Assembly (NCBI RefSeq): GCF_002078875.1 | Contig: NC_034410.1 | Location: forward strand, 146,844,851-146,908,850 | Source of the DNA: Numida meleagris | Lineage: Eukaryota > Chordata > Aves > Galliformes > Numididae | Direction: 5' to 3' | Length of the DNA: 64,000 nucleotides | Shown here: in pieces, positions 12,231 to 24,620 of the stretch | How positions within the stretch are numbered: the first letter of the stretch is position 1 | Layout: every line of letters starts with the position of its first letter | Made by a program: the position numbers and the translations under genes | Notes under the pieces: model-generated | The model's database searches: none | Told to the model about the DNA's origin: nothing | What the model saw: only the letters and a program-made list of their open reading frames with translations

Positions 12231-13125
12231 GGGATGGGATGGGATGGGATGGGATGGGATGGGATGGGATGGGATGGGATGGGATGCGATGGGATGGGAT
12301 GCGATGGGATGGGATGCGATGGGATGGGATGCGATGGGATGGGATGCGATGGGATGGGATGCGATGGNNNNNNNNNNNNNNNNNNNNNNNNNNNNNNNNN
12401 NNNNNNNNNNNNNNNNNNNNNNNNNNNNNNNNNNNNNNNNNNNNNNNNNNNNNNNNNNNNNNNNNNNNNNNNNNNNNNNNNNNNNNNNNNNNNNNNNNNN
12501 NNNNNNNNNNNNNNNNNNNNNNNNNNNNNNNNNNNNNNNNNNNNNNNNNNNNNNNNNNNNNNNNNNNNNNNNNNNNNNNNNNNNNNNNNNNNNNNNNNNN
12601 NNNNNNNNNNNNNNNNNNNNNNNNNNNNNNNNNNNNNNNNNNNNNNNNNNNNNNNNNNNNNNNNNNNNNNNNNNNNNNNNNNNNNNNNNNNNNNNNNNNN
12701 NNNNNNNNNNNNNNNNNNNNNNNNNNNNNNNNNNNNNNNNNNNNNNNNNNNNNNNNNNNNNNNNNNNNNNNNNNNNNNNNNNNNNNNNNNNNNNNNNNNN
12801 NNNNNNNNNNNNNNNNNNNNNNNNNNNNNNNNNNNNNNNNNNNNNNNNNNNNNNNNNNNNNNNNNNNNNNNNNNNNNNNNNNNNNNNNNNNNNNNNNNNN
12901 NNNNNNNNNNNNNNNNNNNNNNNNNNNNNNNNNNNNNNNNNNNNNNNNNNNNNNNNNNNNNNNNNNNNNNNNNNNNNNNNNNNNNNNNNNNNNNNNNNNN
13001 NNNNNNNNNNNNNNNNNNNNNNNNNNNNNNNNNNNNNNNNNNNNNNNNNNNNNNNNNATGCGATGGGATGGAATGCGATGGGATGGAATGCGATGGGATG
13101 GGATGCGATGCAACAGGATGGGATG
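12231..13125. repeat. (GGGAT)n microsatellite with 15-bp higher-order unit, interrupted by gap
   Basis: Eleven GGGAT pentamers (12231-12285) lead into a 15-base higher-order unit GCGATGGGATGGGAT repeated five times before the assembly gap. After the gap (13058 on) the unit is GCGATGGGATGGAAT, then GGGAT-like pentamers until about 13130. The two sides carry different 15-mers, so the array has at least two subdomains. Runs of GGG every five bases give strong G-quadruplex potential. The long open frames in every phase are repeat artefacts. Confidence 0.95.
12368..13057. other. Assembly gap (690 N)
   Basis: Run of N bounded on both sides by the GGGAT-type array, so the missing sequence is very likely more of the same repeat. 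The true length is unknown. Confidence 0.99.
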
Positions 13126-13462
13126 GGATGGGTGCACTGTAGAAACCCACGGGCAACATGAAGGTGTCAACTCACCCATATGCAACCCTAAAAGAGCTTT
13201 TTTAGGATACTTCCAACATGGTCTTGTTCCTTAGGGCTCCATTTCTCTGCAGAAAACTGCATTTCCTCAAAAGGAGGAAATAGGGCATCTCTATAGGGCC
13301 ATCCTGAAAGGAGAACAAATTTCTCTATAGGGCATCCTAGGGGTAATTTATACGGGATGATTAGGAAGAAGGGATTGCTGCTTCCTCACCTACTCATAGA
13401 TGCCTACAGCGAGCAAGGGCTGGCACAGAGGGTCTGCAAAGCAGAGAATGCAGCTTAAGGGA

Positions 13463-13828
13463 GTTTGAAGCAGCCAGAAAAGCTCGATGAGCCATGGGAT
13501 GGGATGACTGCATGACAGGGACCTACAGGCAACATGGTGGCATCAACTCAACCATCTACTGCCCTAAAAGAGCTTTTCCAACCACTTGATACTTCCATCT
13601 CCAAAATGGACTTGTTCCTGAGGGCTCCATCCCTCTGCAGAAAAGTGCATTTCCTCAAAAGGAGGACATAGGACATCTGTTTAGGGCCATCCTGAAAGGA
13701 GGACACATTTCTAAGTAGGGCATCCAGGAGACAACGAAAGGGGATGATCAGGAATTGCTGCTTCCTCTCCTCCGCAATTGAGTAAATTGTGGTACTAAGG
13801 GTCTGCAAAGCAGAGAACGCTGCTTTCA
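13463..13828. repeat. Tandem duplication, copy 2 (unexpanded seed)
   Basis: Starts GTTTGAAGCAGCCAGAAAAG and follows copy 1 throughout (GGCAACATGGTGGCATCAAC, CCTAAAAGAGCTTTTCC, CTGCAGAAAAGTGCATTTCC, GGGCCATCCTGAAAGGAGGA, GGGTCTGCAAAGCAGAGAAC). Where copy 1 has the long array, copy 2 has only ATGGGATGGGATG. By eye the unique parts differ at about 15-20% of positions, so the duplication is not recent. Confidence 0.85.
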
Positions 13829-16609
13829 TCACAGGCAGAAGAAAACAGAGCTGCAAGGGCTGGAAGACACTGATTGGGAAATTGGACTTGGGGGAATGAG
13901 GTAGGACAAAACCACAGTGGGACACCAACAGAGGAGATCACTAACCTCATCCCCAGGACGCCCCTTACACCAAGCTTAAGTGCATTGTGCTCCCACCTCA
14001 ATTTAACCCCCACTTTGTGCATGGGTTGGAAGCACAGGAGAAGGGATTAATGTGGACAGGATGTAAACAAAGGAGCTGCAGTTTTTGCTCCCAGCCCTGG
14101 AAACAGCGCTGTGTTTTCAAGCTCGCAAAGTAATTCCGTTCATCTGCAGGGTGACGTGTGTGAAAGCAGTCGGCGTCGGGTTTCAGTACAGCCGTGTAAA
14201 TTCACAAACTGTATGGCTATTAATACAGTCAGGCATCCTCATCTGCTAAGTTAAGGGGGTTAAATGGGAGGACATTAACGTGGCGTGCCACTTGTGCCTC
14301 CAGATTTGGAGCTAAGGGCTGCGGTGTCCCCATGTTCCTAATGCTGCCCATGCTCTCCTCTGCTCTGATTGCAAAACGTGGTTCAGTTGGGTCGCTGCTT
14401 GAGTTTGGGGTGTAATTCTGCTGCAAACCTATTCAGGAAAACCTCTGGATGAGGCTCGAAGGTGTTTTATCCCATGCCAAGCCAAGATGGAGATTAAAAG
14501 CAGCTGCAATTAAACTTGGGATCATGCACTTGATATCAAATAAATCCCACGCTGACAGTCCTCTGCCCTCCATCAATCCCTTTCTGAAAGCCAATGCACT
14601 TTGCACAACTGCTACCCAAAATGTGAGGCTCCTGCACTCTCTCAGCACACAGAGGACATATCATAGCACCTAAAGCCGTTAACACATCATGTGCTACTGA
14701 AGACACAATTAGTAAGCCTCAAAATTCTGCTTTAGTTATCGCTTTCAGAACTGTCACCCACCTCCAGAAGTACCTCTTGAACGTTTGGGTCAACTTCTGT
14801 GGCAACTTTGGTATTTTTTCCCTTCCTTTTAGGCCAAGTTTTTGGCCAACTTTGCTATTTTTCCCCTTCCTCCTTAACTATTTCTCATATTTTCTAAAGC
14901 CTTTCCCAACCTGAACATTATTTTCAAAGCTTCTCAGATCCCACTGCATCGTCTCCCTGCATCTCTCGGGGAAGAGCATAGAGAATATTTTGTCCTTCCC
15001 TTAAGAGACCTCAGAAAAATTTCTTAACATCTGTCCTCAATCTCCCAGAAGTGTCATCCCCTCCACTTAAAAGAAATGGAGGAACAGAAACACAAACAGA
15101 TTTTTCCTATACCAGACAAAGTGCTCAACAGCAGAAGGAAAAAAAAACCAGGGAAAAAAAATAAAAAAAAATAGCAACTAACCTTTTTCTTCCTTCCCAA
15201 GCTGCTTTGACATTTCTTCTACTGTCCTAAGTGGAGCAGCATGCTGCTTGCTGTTAAATCATCCCCCCAGGTCGCAGCAGCGCAGCGGATTAATGCGTTC
15301 GCTGCTCACCCCGCAGCCCGGCCCAGTACCGACGGCACAGTTGAGCCATCACTTTTGCAGTCACCAAGCCTGCTGCCTTTGGATTAAATGCATATTTTTA
15401 AATCAATGGTTGGAAAAATGCCCTGCAAAGAGCCATAGCGAGTGCACGGAGGAAAAGAGATTTCCAAATGTGACTGTGGTTCTAAGGTATACAGCCTTGC
15501 AGTAGGAAATTTTGGTTGGGTTTGGTTTTGGGGTGAGGTTAAGGGGGGAATTTTGCGTATACTGCTCCAACCCATAATTTCAGCCTGTTGTTTATGGATC
15601 TTTACAATTGTTTTGGGGAAAAATTGCATCGCCCCTTCAGCCACCTTGAAAGGAACAAAGGGAATGTAAGAAGTAAAAAGTTAAACAGTATATATTTCTG
15701 TATCAACTCTCAAGAGTTAAAAAATGAGTAGTAAAACGATATAAATATAAAATACAAAAATCAAACAGCATTTTGCTCCTATATGCACACATTTAGACCC
15801 TATTGAAATGAGAGCATCGTGGAATTAACACACCTGGATGTAATACTCACAGTCCTATGACAAAAGCTCTGTGCTGGGAGCTCTGCAGAGCCAGAAGATG
15901 CCTTTGCATCTCCCCATGACTATTTCTCGGCAGCACAAAGCGTGGATGGACAGCCAAAAGCACAGCGTGGAAGCTCTTTTCAAAGTCCCCAACAAATTTC
16001 CATTTGCTGGCGAGAGCTCCCGCCACCTATTAGGGAGCGGGAGAAGATGACAGATTACCGAATCTGCAGATTAATTGCTCTCCAAAGTGAGATGGTCGTG
16101 GTTGGTACCCGACGTCAGCACATCCCATCAATCTCCGCAGCCGAGTGCTGCTGGCGGGAGCTAATCCCCCCCTCTCCTCGCCAGGCAGGGAGTTCATTTC
16201 CACTTCATTACTTCGCAATGTAGTGAGCCACCGAGTGTCTTACTTACCGGCTGTGCTGCGCTCCGCCGAGCCCAGGGACAGCTCTGGGGAGAACAGAGAG
16301 GAGCCTCCTGGCCCCAAAGCACAAATACCTAGTTGACATCTTCTAAAAAAGGGAGCAAATTAATTCTATGCAATGATCAGTCTTTAGTTTTTCTCCCTTT
16401 CAGCAAAAGGAGAAGCACATCCTGCAAAATCCTGCGTATCCCGCAAAATCCTGCACTAGCATGATCACACCAAGAACATCCCAAAGGGTCTGCACACTCC
16501 TCTGAGCAGTTCTGTGTGACCTAAGCCAAAGCTCGTCCCATGGGATCCCCCTCCCAAATGCACAGGTTTGGGTCCTAACACCTTAGGAGCAACCAATTTT
16601 GCCTTGCAG
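13829..16609. other. Non-coding with two CpG-containing unique blocks
   Basis: Presumed intron. 14795-14870 holds a diverged tandem pair (GGCCAAGTTTTTGGCCAACTTTG / TCCCCTTCC theme). 15270-15345 is CpG-dense for an intron, and 15940-16250 is a repeat-free block with clustered CpGs and GATTACC, GATTAATTG and TGACAG cores. Nothing coding recognised. Confidence 0.4.
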
Positions 16610-16872
16610 CATAGAATCGTAATTCTATGATTGATCCCATGAGTCCATGATTGATTCCAAGAGTCACAGAACAGCTTGGGGTGGAAGGGACCTTAAAGAC
16701 CACAGCATCACAGAATGGCTCGAGTTGGAAAAAACCTTAAAGATCATAGAACCACAGTATGGTTGGGTGGAAGGGTCATTAAAGCCTACCCAGCTGCAAC
16801 CCCTGCCATGGGCTTTTTGCCATCCACTAGATTAGGTAGAACGAACACCATCCAGCCTGGCTTTGAGCAGCG
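16610..16872 (-). mobile_element. CR1 LINE 3' fragment with tripled terminus
   Basis: Three copies of the reverse-complement terminus (CACAGAACAGCTTGGGGTGG, CACAGAATGGCTCGAGTTGG, CACAGTATGGTTGGGTGG), each followed by ACCTTAAAG-like sequence. The last runs on into the longer body (CTGCAACCCCTGCCATGGGC). Confidence 0.88.
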
Positions 16873-19800
16873 TGAGAATCCCAAAAATCACTTTAGGTCA
16901 CTCATAGCACCCATCCTTCCCCCTAGGAAACTCTCATACCATAAAACAGAGACACAGGAAAGTGTCCAAGAGCCCTCCCCATTACTCTGTGCCATCCTCA
17001 TACAAGCCAAGAGATGCCAAAAACAAAAGTCGCAGTGCTTTGTGATAGATAAAAGCAACGTTGATCTCAGCTTACAGGTAATTTCCTGGCCAGCACTGCT
17101 TTATCCCACCATCTGCTAAAACGATTAGTAGCTGGAAAAAAAACTGAAACAGCAGAAAAAGTCAGGAAGAATGCAGCAGGGAGGAGGTGGTGGCATCGGG
17201 CTCGAGCCGAGTTATGGAGTGGAGCTTGTTCCCCTCTCCAGAACAAAATCATTGTGAATGAGCATAAAAGAGAAGGAAGAAAAAGAAATACAGCCAAAGG
17301 ATGCTTCATGGAGAAACAAGGACTTTGGAATTTGTCTATTTTTTAATGGGGCTGGAGGTTTTAGGGAGTGTTATTTTTGCTGAAGGAATTTTACAGGATA
17401 AAAATTGAATCTTCACGCTTAGTAAAATAACACTTCTGAAAGTTAGTTTGTTTATTTGTTTTGTTTTTACCCCACACTTTGCCCTTGAAAAGAGGAAGCC
17501 AAGCATCCTCTGCTCCTCTTGTTGTCCTTCCCATTCATCACACCACTTCCAGAGCCCTTTGGCAAAGGGTTCACAGGGATAACAAAGGCTGAGGCCGTGT
17601 CCAGCAGCATTGCTACTATTGTGTAATTACAGAGCTGGGGAGCAGGCTGTACAGGCATCCTGCTTCTGTGCACTTAATGAAACAGCACATCCTTTCCCTT
17701 CACTGTCCTGCTCTCCTCTTAAAGTCCTTATCCCACACGGACCCAACCAGAGTGATATTTTGGGATGCAGAGATGGAACGCGGTCTTCTCTCTCTGCTTG
17801 ACGGAGCACCTAACGCAGCAAACAACAAACAGACAGAGTGACAAGTGCAAGCGACTCTCTGATCCTACAGGAAACCCGAATGCTGCCTTTATTTAAACAC
17901 CACCACCAAATAACGACTGATCGACTCACGTGCGTATTAGGAATCAATTAACCAGGCAGAAATCAGAATTGTAGAGAAAATACCCCAGACACAGCACAAA
18001 AGCAACATGAGCTCTATCTCTAAGGCAGTAATCAGACACAGCAAGGCGAGAGGTAATTACAGGAGCGCTGGAAAACAGGATTTACTCAAAGGTTTTTACC
18101 GCACGTTGAGTCATTTTCTCTGCGTATTAATGCTACTGGCTTTCGGGGCAGAATGGCTGAATTATGCTCATGGTAAAAGAAAGACACAGTGTCAGCTCAG
18201 AGCAGTGAAGAAACCCAAAAATGAGGAATGCCACAGCTTTTTAGGGTCCCTTGTGCAGTGACGTTGACCCCATTTCCCATTGCACCGCATCCATTACTAG
18301 GATGAGTTTTCAGAACGAGTCCTTCTTCCTTCTGTTCTTTAAAACCATTGTGCTTCAACATTTGGTTTATTTGCTGGGTGATTATTAAACTTCCAGTCCT
18401 GATTAAAACCAAATTGAGGAGCAGCTTTTATTGCAAGCCCCATACCTTACAACAAAGCAAAATTAACAAAACCCTGCAAAAAAAAAGTCAAAACAGAGCT
18501 GGGCAAAACCCCACTTTTCCTGCTGACCACGTATTTTGCAGCTTCTTGTAACTCTCTCCATCCTTACCTCTGTTTCGCATGGGAAAACTCTCTTAAAAAT
18601 CACACGGATCTCATCAGAGTGCAAACACAGACGCATCGTGCCCCCTAGAGGGGACTGCGTGGTCCCCACCGTACCACAGTTCCCACTACTGCACACTCCC
18701 TGTGTGCAACTCTCAATTAAAAAGAGGGGGAGAGAGACATAGGTAAAAGACAAAACTTCACAAAACAGGCTTCATACAGCTCAGTAGTTTGCTTTGCTTT
18801 AGGTGTTAGTTAATCCCAGCCTGCTTCCAATCTTTGGAAGTCAACGAAGTCACTTCTTGCTCTTGGTGATTTTTGAATGGAGCCGTACATGGACTTAATT
18901 CATTGCCCTGGAGGTGGTGGTGCTGGGCTGAGCCCTGAGACTGGTCTAAACTATCCCAAAATGATGCCTCGAGGGGGCACCCAGCCCCCAGGAGCACCCC
19001 TAGAACTTCTGAAGGGGCTCAGCCCATCACAGAGCAAACCGAGTTATCCACCAACCAATTTCTGGAAACATGCTGAGTTCAACAACACGGCCACAATTAC
19101 AATGAAAACTGAAAGGGAAAAGGAGGCAAAAAAAAAGGAATAAGTATGGTTTGAAGCCTACAAAGGTAAACAGACAGAGGAGCAGTGGAGCAGTGAGGTA
19201 GAGAAATAAAATGCGGAAAGGTTGAAAGAACTGCCAAGGAGAAGGCTCCTGTCCCAGCTTATTAACAAAGGAAACCTCAAATTGGGAAGACTGGGGACAT
19301 CCCAGACATGGGCAGCCCACATCCACCATCCTCATAAGCATAAGGATCCCACAGAGCACAAAGTTGAGCCTCCTCCTGTTGAGGCAGTTTTGAGTCCATT
19401 GAGCTCACTCCAGAACACTGGGATCTTAATCAAGCGTGGCTAATCAGACACCTGGACTTGACCAGTCCTATTCCATTCCCAGAGCAGCAGGGGGGAAAAA
19501 CAAGAAAAGTGGAGTCTTACAAGTATAGATGGCTTTGGGACAGCTGCTTCTTGGTGCTCAGAGCCATGGTTTTGGGATTGGAAAGTCCTTGTTCATACAG
19601 GGAGCAAGAGGGATCTGCTGCCAGTTGGTCAACACAATTATTCCTATATCACAAGAAAGTATTTAGAAGTTGATCTTTAGGGTTTATTTGTTATGAAGGA
19701 AGAAGGTGGTGCCCAGGAAGCAAGCAGCAACCCTCGGAACAAGCCATACCTCATCCACTGTGTAGCAGATGAAGCTCACACAGAGCAATAAGCTATATTT

Positions 19801-21160
19801 AATTCCTCCAAATCAAGGGAGAGAATTCCAAGGATTTATCCTGCAAGCTCTCTTGACATGGAGCAGGTGTGCGAGGAAGCTGAGATGCTTGGGGACTCTG
19901 ATTTGAGGGAAAAACCTGCAGAAAGGCAAAGTGATGGTGAGCAGGGACTTGATCCAGAGAAAAGGACAAGGGAGCAGGGCTCTAGCTGTAACACTGTGCC
20001 CTTCATCAGCCTTGCAACTAATTACCCTGCACAGCCTCTGCAGATTGACAGACAGGGGTGGAGGGTCAAGACCCAGAGAACCAGATGAGCCAAGTGGCAA
20101 ATCAACAAGAGGATTGGGATGAGATCATTAAAGCAAAAATTACCAAGGGAGGTGTCAGGCATCAAATCCATTTTTAATACTGCATGATTCTCCATTGGCC
20201 TCAAGAGCCCCAATCCCCAAATCTCCACGCCAGCAGAGATCCGTGCCAGGCTTGGATGCTTTTTTAATTTACGGTAATTGCATCTGACTGGAGATTTCAG
20301 TTACAAATTCCATCAATTCTATGCATTCAAACCAAATCTTAAAATTGGAAAGGCACCTGTGAATGGCGCGAGAAGCTTCCTGAAGCTGCAGCGATGGGGC
20401 CAGGCATGCTTGGCGTGGGTTGGATGCCAAGCTGGATGCTTCTGCAGGGACTTGAAAAATGTCCAACCAAGACGGGTAAAGATAGCTGCTGTCCAGCAAG
20501 AATAAACATTCAGCTAAAGTTTCTCTTTCTGCCCCGTTTGCTGTCTTCTTTACCACACATGTGCCATCCCTGCTTTGTCCCCCAGCAGCTCGTCACCCAT
20601 CTGGGTTAGGGAAATGCTGTGGGATGCTGGAGAAAAATAGGGGGTTGAAAGGCAGATTGGGATGGGATAGAGTTACCCTGCGAGGCTGGGGAGGGAGTAG
20701 TAGCTTGCTTGCAGCTGGCATTCCCTTGTTTTCTCACAGGCAGTTAATTAGTAATTTTCATCACTCTTGCTGTTATATATGGACACAAGAGATGGAAAAA
20801 GGAAGAGGAGGAAAAGAGGACAGACTGAGCAGGTGCTAAGGCTCTCAGCTGAAACATTTCCACAGAAGCGACCTTCCAGGAGAAAAACCCATCAGCTTGA
20901 CAACACCCAAGAGCTGCTCCATTCAGAAACCCACCAGCTTGACAACAACCAAGAGCTGCTCCCTCTTAGGGTTGGTTAGGGACACTCCTGGTTCCTTTTC
21001 CACCATCTGATTCAACACAAGTGCTGGGTGATCTCAGGCTGGTGCTGAAGACATACAAGTGACACAAATGCCACCTCCAAAAAAATAATCTGTGTGTGAT
21101 GATCTTTAAATGTTCTTGACCCTTGGTGGTGTATGAGCCAAGGAAAAAGTCATCCACTAA
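16873..21160. other. Non-coding, presumed intron; candidate element at 17930-18180
   Basis: 17930-18180 is repeat-free with CACGTG, AATCAATTAACC, GGTAATTACAGG, TTGAGTCATTT (AP-1 type) and CGTATTAATGC. 20881-20967 is a two-copy tandem of about 43 bases (AACCCAYCAGCTTGACAACA, AAGAGCTGCTCC). The remainder shows nothing recognisable. Confidence 0.4.
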
Positions 21161-21240
21161 TCATAGAATCATAGAATCATTACGGTTGGAAAAGGCCTCC
21201 AAGATCATCAAGTCCAACCATCAACTCATCATCATCGTGC
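21161..21240 (-). mobile_element. CR1 LINE terminal fragment
   Basis: TCATAGAATCATAGAATCAT, GGTTGGAAAAGGCCTCCAAG, ATCATCAAGTCCAACCATCA. It lies in inverted orientation to the larger copy at 21467-21765. Confidence 0.93.
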
Positions 21241-21466
21241 CCACACATGGGCACCCATTTCGAGCACAACAGCCTCCTGTACCTGCAACAATCATTCAGA
21301 TTCCAGTTTCCCAGTGCAAGGCTGCAAATACTATGGGGTGAGGATGTACTTGACCGTGTCTGCAGCACTGATGCTACTTCAGCAACATAAATAGCAGTAA
21401 TGCAATAATTACCTTGAGCTACAATGCTCCCAGTCCTTTCCCTACTCTCTCCTCCAACATTTAGAA

Positions 21467-21765
21467 TGAAAGGTAATGGCCTCAAGTTGCGCCAGGGGAA
21501 GTTTGGGTTGGATATTAGGAAAAATTTATTCTCCCAAAGATTGGCAGGCAATGCATTGGAACAGGCAGCCCAGGGAGGTGGTGGATTCACCATCCCTAGA
21601 GGTGTTCAAGAAAAGGGTAGATGTGGCACTGAGGGACATGGTTTAGTGGGCATGGTGGAGATGGGTTGGGGTTGGATTGCACGATGTTGGAGGTCCTCCC
21701 CAACCTTAACGATACTATGATTCAATTAGTGGGTATGGTGGTGACGGATTGACGGCTGGACTCTT
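21467..21765 (+). mobile_element. CR1 LINE 3' fragment with partial second terminus
   Basis: GTTGGATATTAGGAAAAATT, GGAACAGGCAGCCCAGGGAG, GTGGCACTGAGGGACATGG and a terminal ATACTATGATTC, followed by a second unit starting AGTGGGTATGGTGGTGACGG that lacks its own end. Confidence 0.93.
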
Positions 21766-23610
21766 CCCAGCTGTGATAAATGGATCAAAACTTCACAATT
21801 TGGTGTTGGGATATCGTTGGAGTTAGCACCAAGAGGCAAAGAGAATGGAATAGCGGGGGTCAACGTGCAGGGAGTTAACTCCCAAGAAGGGTCCCAAACA
21901 AGTGACAGTGAGCATGCCGATTTCAAAAGTTTTTGCAGTCATCCCAAGGCAAAAAAAAAAGGAGCCAATTTAAGCACAGTTATTCACACAAGTGCAGAAT
22001 ATCATAAATATTAAAGCCCCATGCATAGCCCAAATGCAACCAGAAGCACTCAGAGGACTCCACGGTCACACAGCTCGAGCACCAAGAGGCACAGCAGGAG
22101 GCCATCCATCCCTAATGCACACTGAGGAGGTGATGATTCGCAAGCAAAAGAAGCTCCAACTCTGCACAAAAATCCCACCTGAGAAAGTTGCTCTGATTTT
22201 TCCCCTACTTCAGGAGCAAAATACTCAGAGCTTTCCAAGAGAGAGGCTGTTCCCAGTAGTTAGCACATAACAGACTGCTTCATTTGTCGGCGGGGCAGAG
22301 AGCTCCCACAAAGGTGGGAAGGAGGAAAGAGAGCAGTGACCCAGAGCGGAAAGCATCTCTGAACAAATAAAGATAATGAATTGCTCTCTACGGGGAGAGG
22401 CTCATGCAGCACACGCTCCAGGCAGGAGCACATCCACAGGAAAAGAAATAAGGGAGCGGTAAGGGAGAAAGAGGGAGATGCTCTGCTAACATTTCTCATT
22501 AAAGCACATTGATCACGATTTGGATGGAGCAGGGAGGACGTGACACCGCTCTGCTGCCAGCACGGCAGGAGCTGGGGATACTCCAGAGAGCAGAAAAACT
22601 TCCTGGGAGTCTTTAGGGCTGGCACGGAATCAGAGCATATTTTCAGCTCCAAAGAAAGCAGAAGAGCTTCATGTGGGACTTCGTAGGTTATGAACAAATC
22701 CTTCCACAAAATTCAGGCAGAGAAAAGGGAAAGGTGACAAAGAAGAGGCAGCATCCTCCAGTTGATTCTGTCTCCCTCAGTGCAGTGTCTTGCCTTAAAA
22801 AAGGCTTTGCTGCACTTCAGAACTGGGGGAAAAAGCACTGGGAGGAGAATTTCTAGGTTTGACAGTGGAATTTCCTTGAGATAACGGAGTGCAGAGGAAT
22901 TGCAGTCATTGTCCACGATCCCACTGTGGTGGGTGCCAAACATACACAAAACAAAAGAGCTTTTAATGAGTTTCATTCTCCCAACAATCCAACAATTGCT
23001 GGGACAACTAATTAACGCACAGCAGAGCCTACACCAGAGCTGGATGTGCACCAATTACAGATTGTTTTAATCCATTCTCATCCTGTGCATGCAATGAAGG
23101 AAGCGCTTGCAGAGGTGCTGCTGCTTTCTGCCTCCTGTTGTCCAGTCCTGCTCCATCCTATCTACGGAAGAAGATTCACTGACAGCAGGAACAGCTGAGA
23201 AAAGCAACATTTTCACTACATAAACCCAACTGTGCCCTGATTCCAAACTAGAAAGGAAAATTAGTGTTGCTGCCTGCAGCCCTTCTCCCTTGCCTAATCC
23301 TATGCTGTTGGCCTTTGATGCAGTACTACCCTATAAGTGCCCTGAGATCCTCCACCAACACCTCTAATTAAAAGTTTTGGATTAATTAGTTAATAGTTTT
23401 GGATTAATTAAGTTAATATTCAGCCTCTTTTTCAAAAGGAAAGCTAGACAGACAGAAGCGATGCTCAGCCATGCAAGGACTCACACCCATACCTAAAGAG
23501 ACATTGTAGGACAGTGTTTCTGAGCAGCACGGAGACCAGAACCCAAATGCACATAACCATTCTCAACTATTACTTCCCCATCCATTACTACAGAGCACAC
23601 TGGAAACAAA

Positions 23611-23665
23611 TCACAGAATGTCTTGGGTTGGAAGGGACCTCAAAGATATTTCTAAATACTACTGA
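23611..23665 (-). mobile_element. CR1 LINE terminal scrap
   Basis: TCACAGAATGTCTTGGGTTG, GAAGGGACCTCAAAGAT; reverse-complement CR1 end of the older subfamily. Confidence 0.85.
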
Positions 23666-24528
23666 CCCAATTGTAATTCTTACTGGAACCATCTCAAGCT
23701 CTTTTTCCTTCTCATCCACATCTATCCTAGAATAAATAAAAGAGAAATCTCTTTCTCAAGACAGTCACCGTTTTGGACAGCTGATGGGACACAGGTAATA
23801 ATATCATGCCTCAGGATGGAGTTTTTCTGTTGCACTCCAGTCTCGAGTTTGAGCTGACATTAAGGGCATATTAGTAATGAATTCTGGAGATCGACAGTAT
23901 AATTCAGACAAACAGGGGAAGTTACGTCGAGGTGTTGAATGATTTAAAACATAATTCACCCCCACCTATTACCCAGTGAAGGGTGCCACCTGTTAGTGTT
24001 TGGAGCATGAGAAAATACCCAGGAATGAGCAGAATCCCAAGACGCGCAGCTCCACTCCACCAGCTGCAGTAAGGAAGAAGTTGCTAATGGCTCCTCACTT
24101 GCCCCAGGGATTATGTCATAGCTCAAATTGTATTCCCAAGGAATGGGGTTACCACATTCCCGCATTCCCCAGGAATGTGCTGGATGCATGTGGGCACTGT
24201 AACAGCATTGAACCAGATGGGACGAGCAAGAAAAACCCAAGGGACGCACACGAAGGAGCCCAATATCACTCTGCTGCTCTAAGGTTTCCCCTTCACCAAT
24301 CCTCTATGTCAGCTCTGTCTTGCTGAGATCACAAGGCTCAAGCTGTGAGCATCCTGTGTTAAGAGTTTGCCTGCTCTGAGGAGCCCCACGTGCATTGCAG
24401 TGGTGAGATCCACATAAAATACAACCCTGTGTTGGAGCAGTCATTAGGGGTAGAGAGTCTAGTTCTCAGATAACTAGGCATCTTTGCAACGCAGGATGGA
24501 AAAGTTCCATTTTCAACTTGAAAGGTAA

Positions 24529-24620
24529 ATGGGAGGGAAAAAGAAGGGCAGAAGAGGAGGAGGAGAAGGGGAGAAGAAAGGGAGAACAGGTGAAGGAGGA
24601 GAAGGGGAAAAGAGGACGAG
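24529..24620. repeat. Polypurine (GGA/GAA) tract
   Basis: About 90 bases almost entirely A/G on the plus strand, with AGGAGG and GGGGA motifs, followed by an A-rich stretch near 24645-24670. A simple repeat; it produces a Ser/Leu-rich false frame on the minus strand. Confidence 0.75.

Larger units (their letters stand above)
12198..13462. repeat. Tandem duplication, copy 1 (carries the expanded GGGAT array)
   Basis: Starts GTTTGAAGCAGCCAGAAATG and, after the GGGAT array, continues GGGCAACATGAAGGTGTCAA, CCTAAAAGAGCTTTT, CTGCAGAAAACTGCATTTCC, TCAAAAGGAGGAAATAGGGC, GGGCCATCCTGAAAGGAG and GGGTCTGCAAAGCAGAGAAT. The same landmarks occur in the same order in the next copy. Confidence 0.85.

Noticed and set aside
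12175..13234. Several 300+ codon open frames on both strands.
   Set aside because: They consist of GGGAT/ATCCC repeat and unknown bases; a 15-base unit lacking stops is open in every frame.
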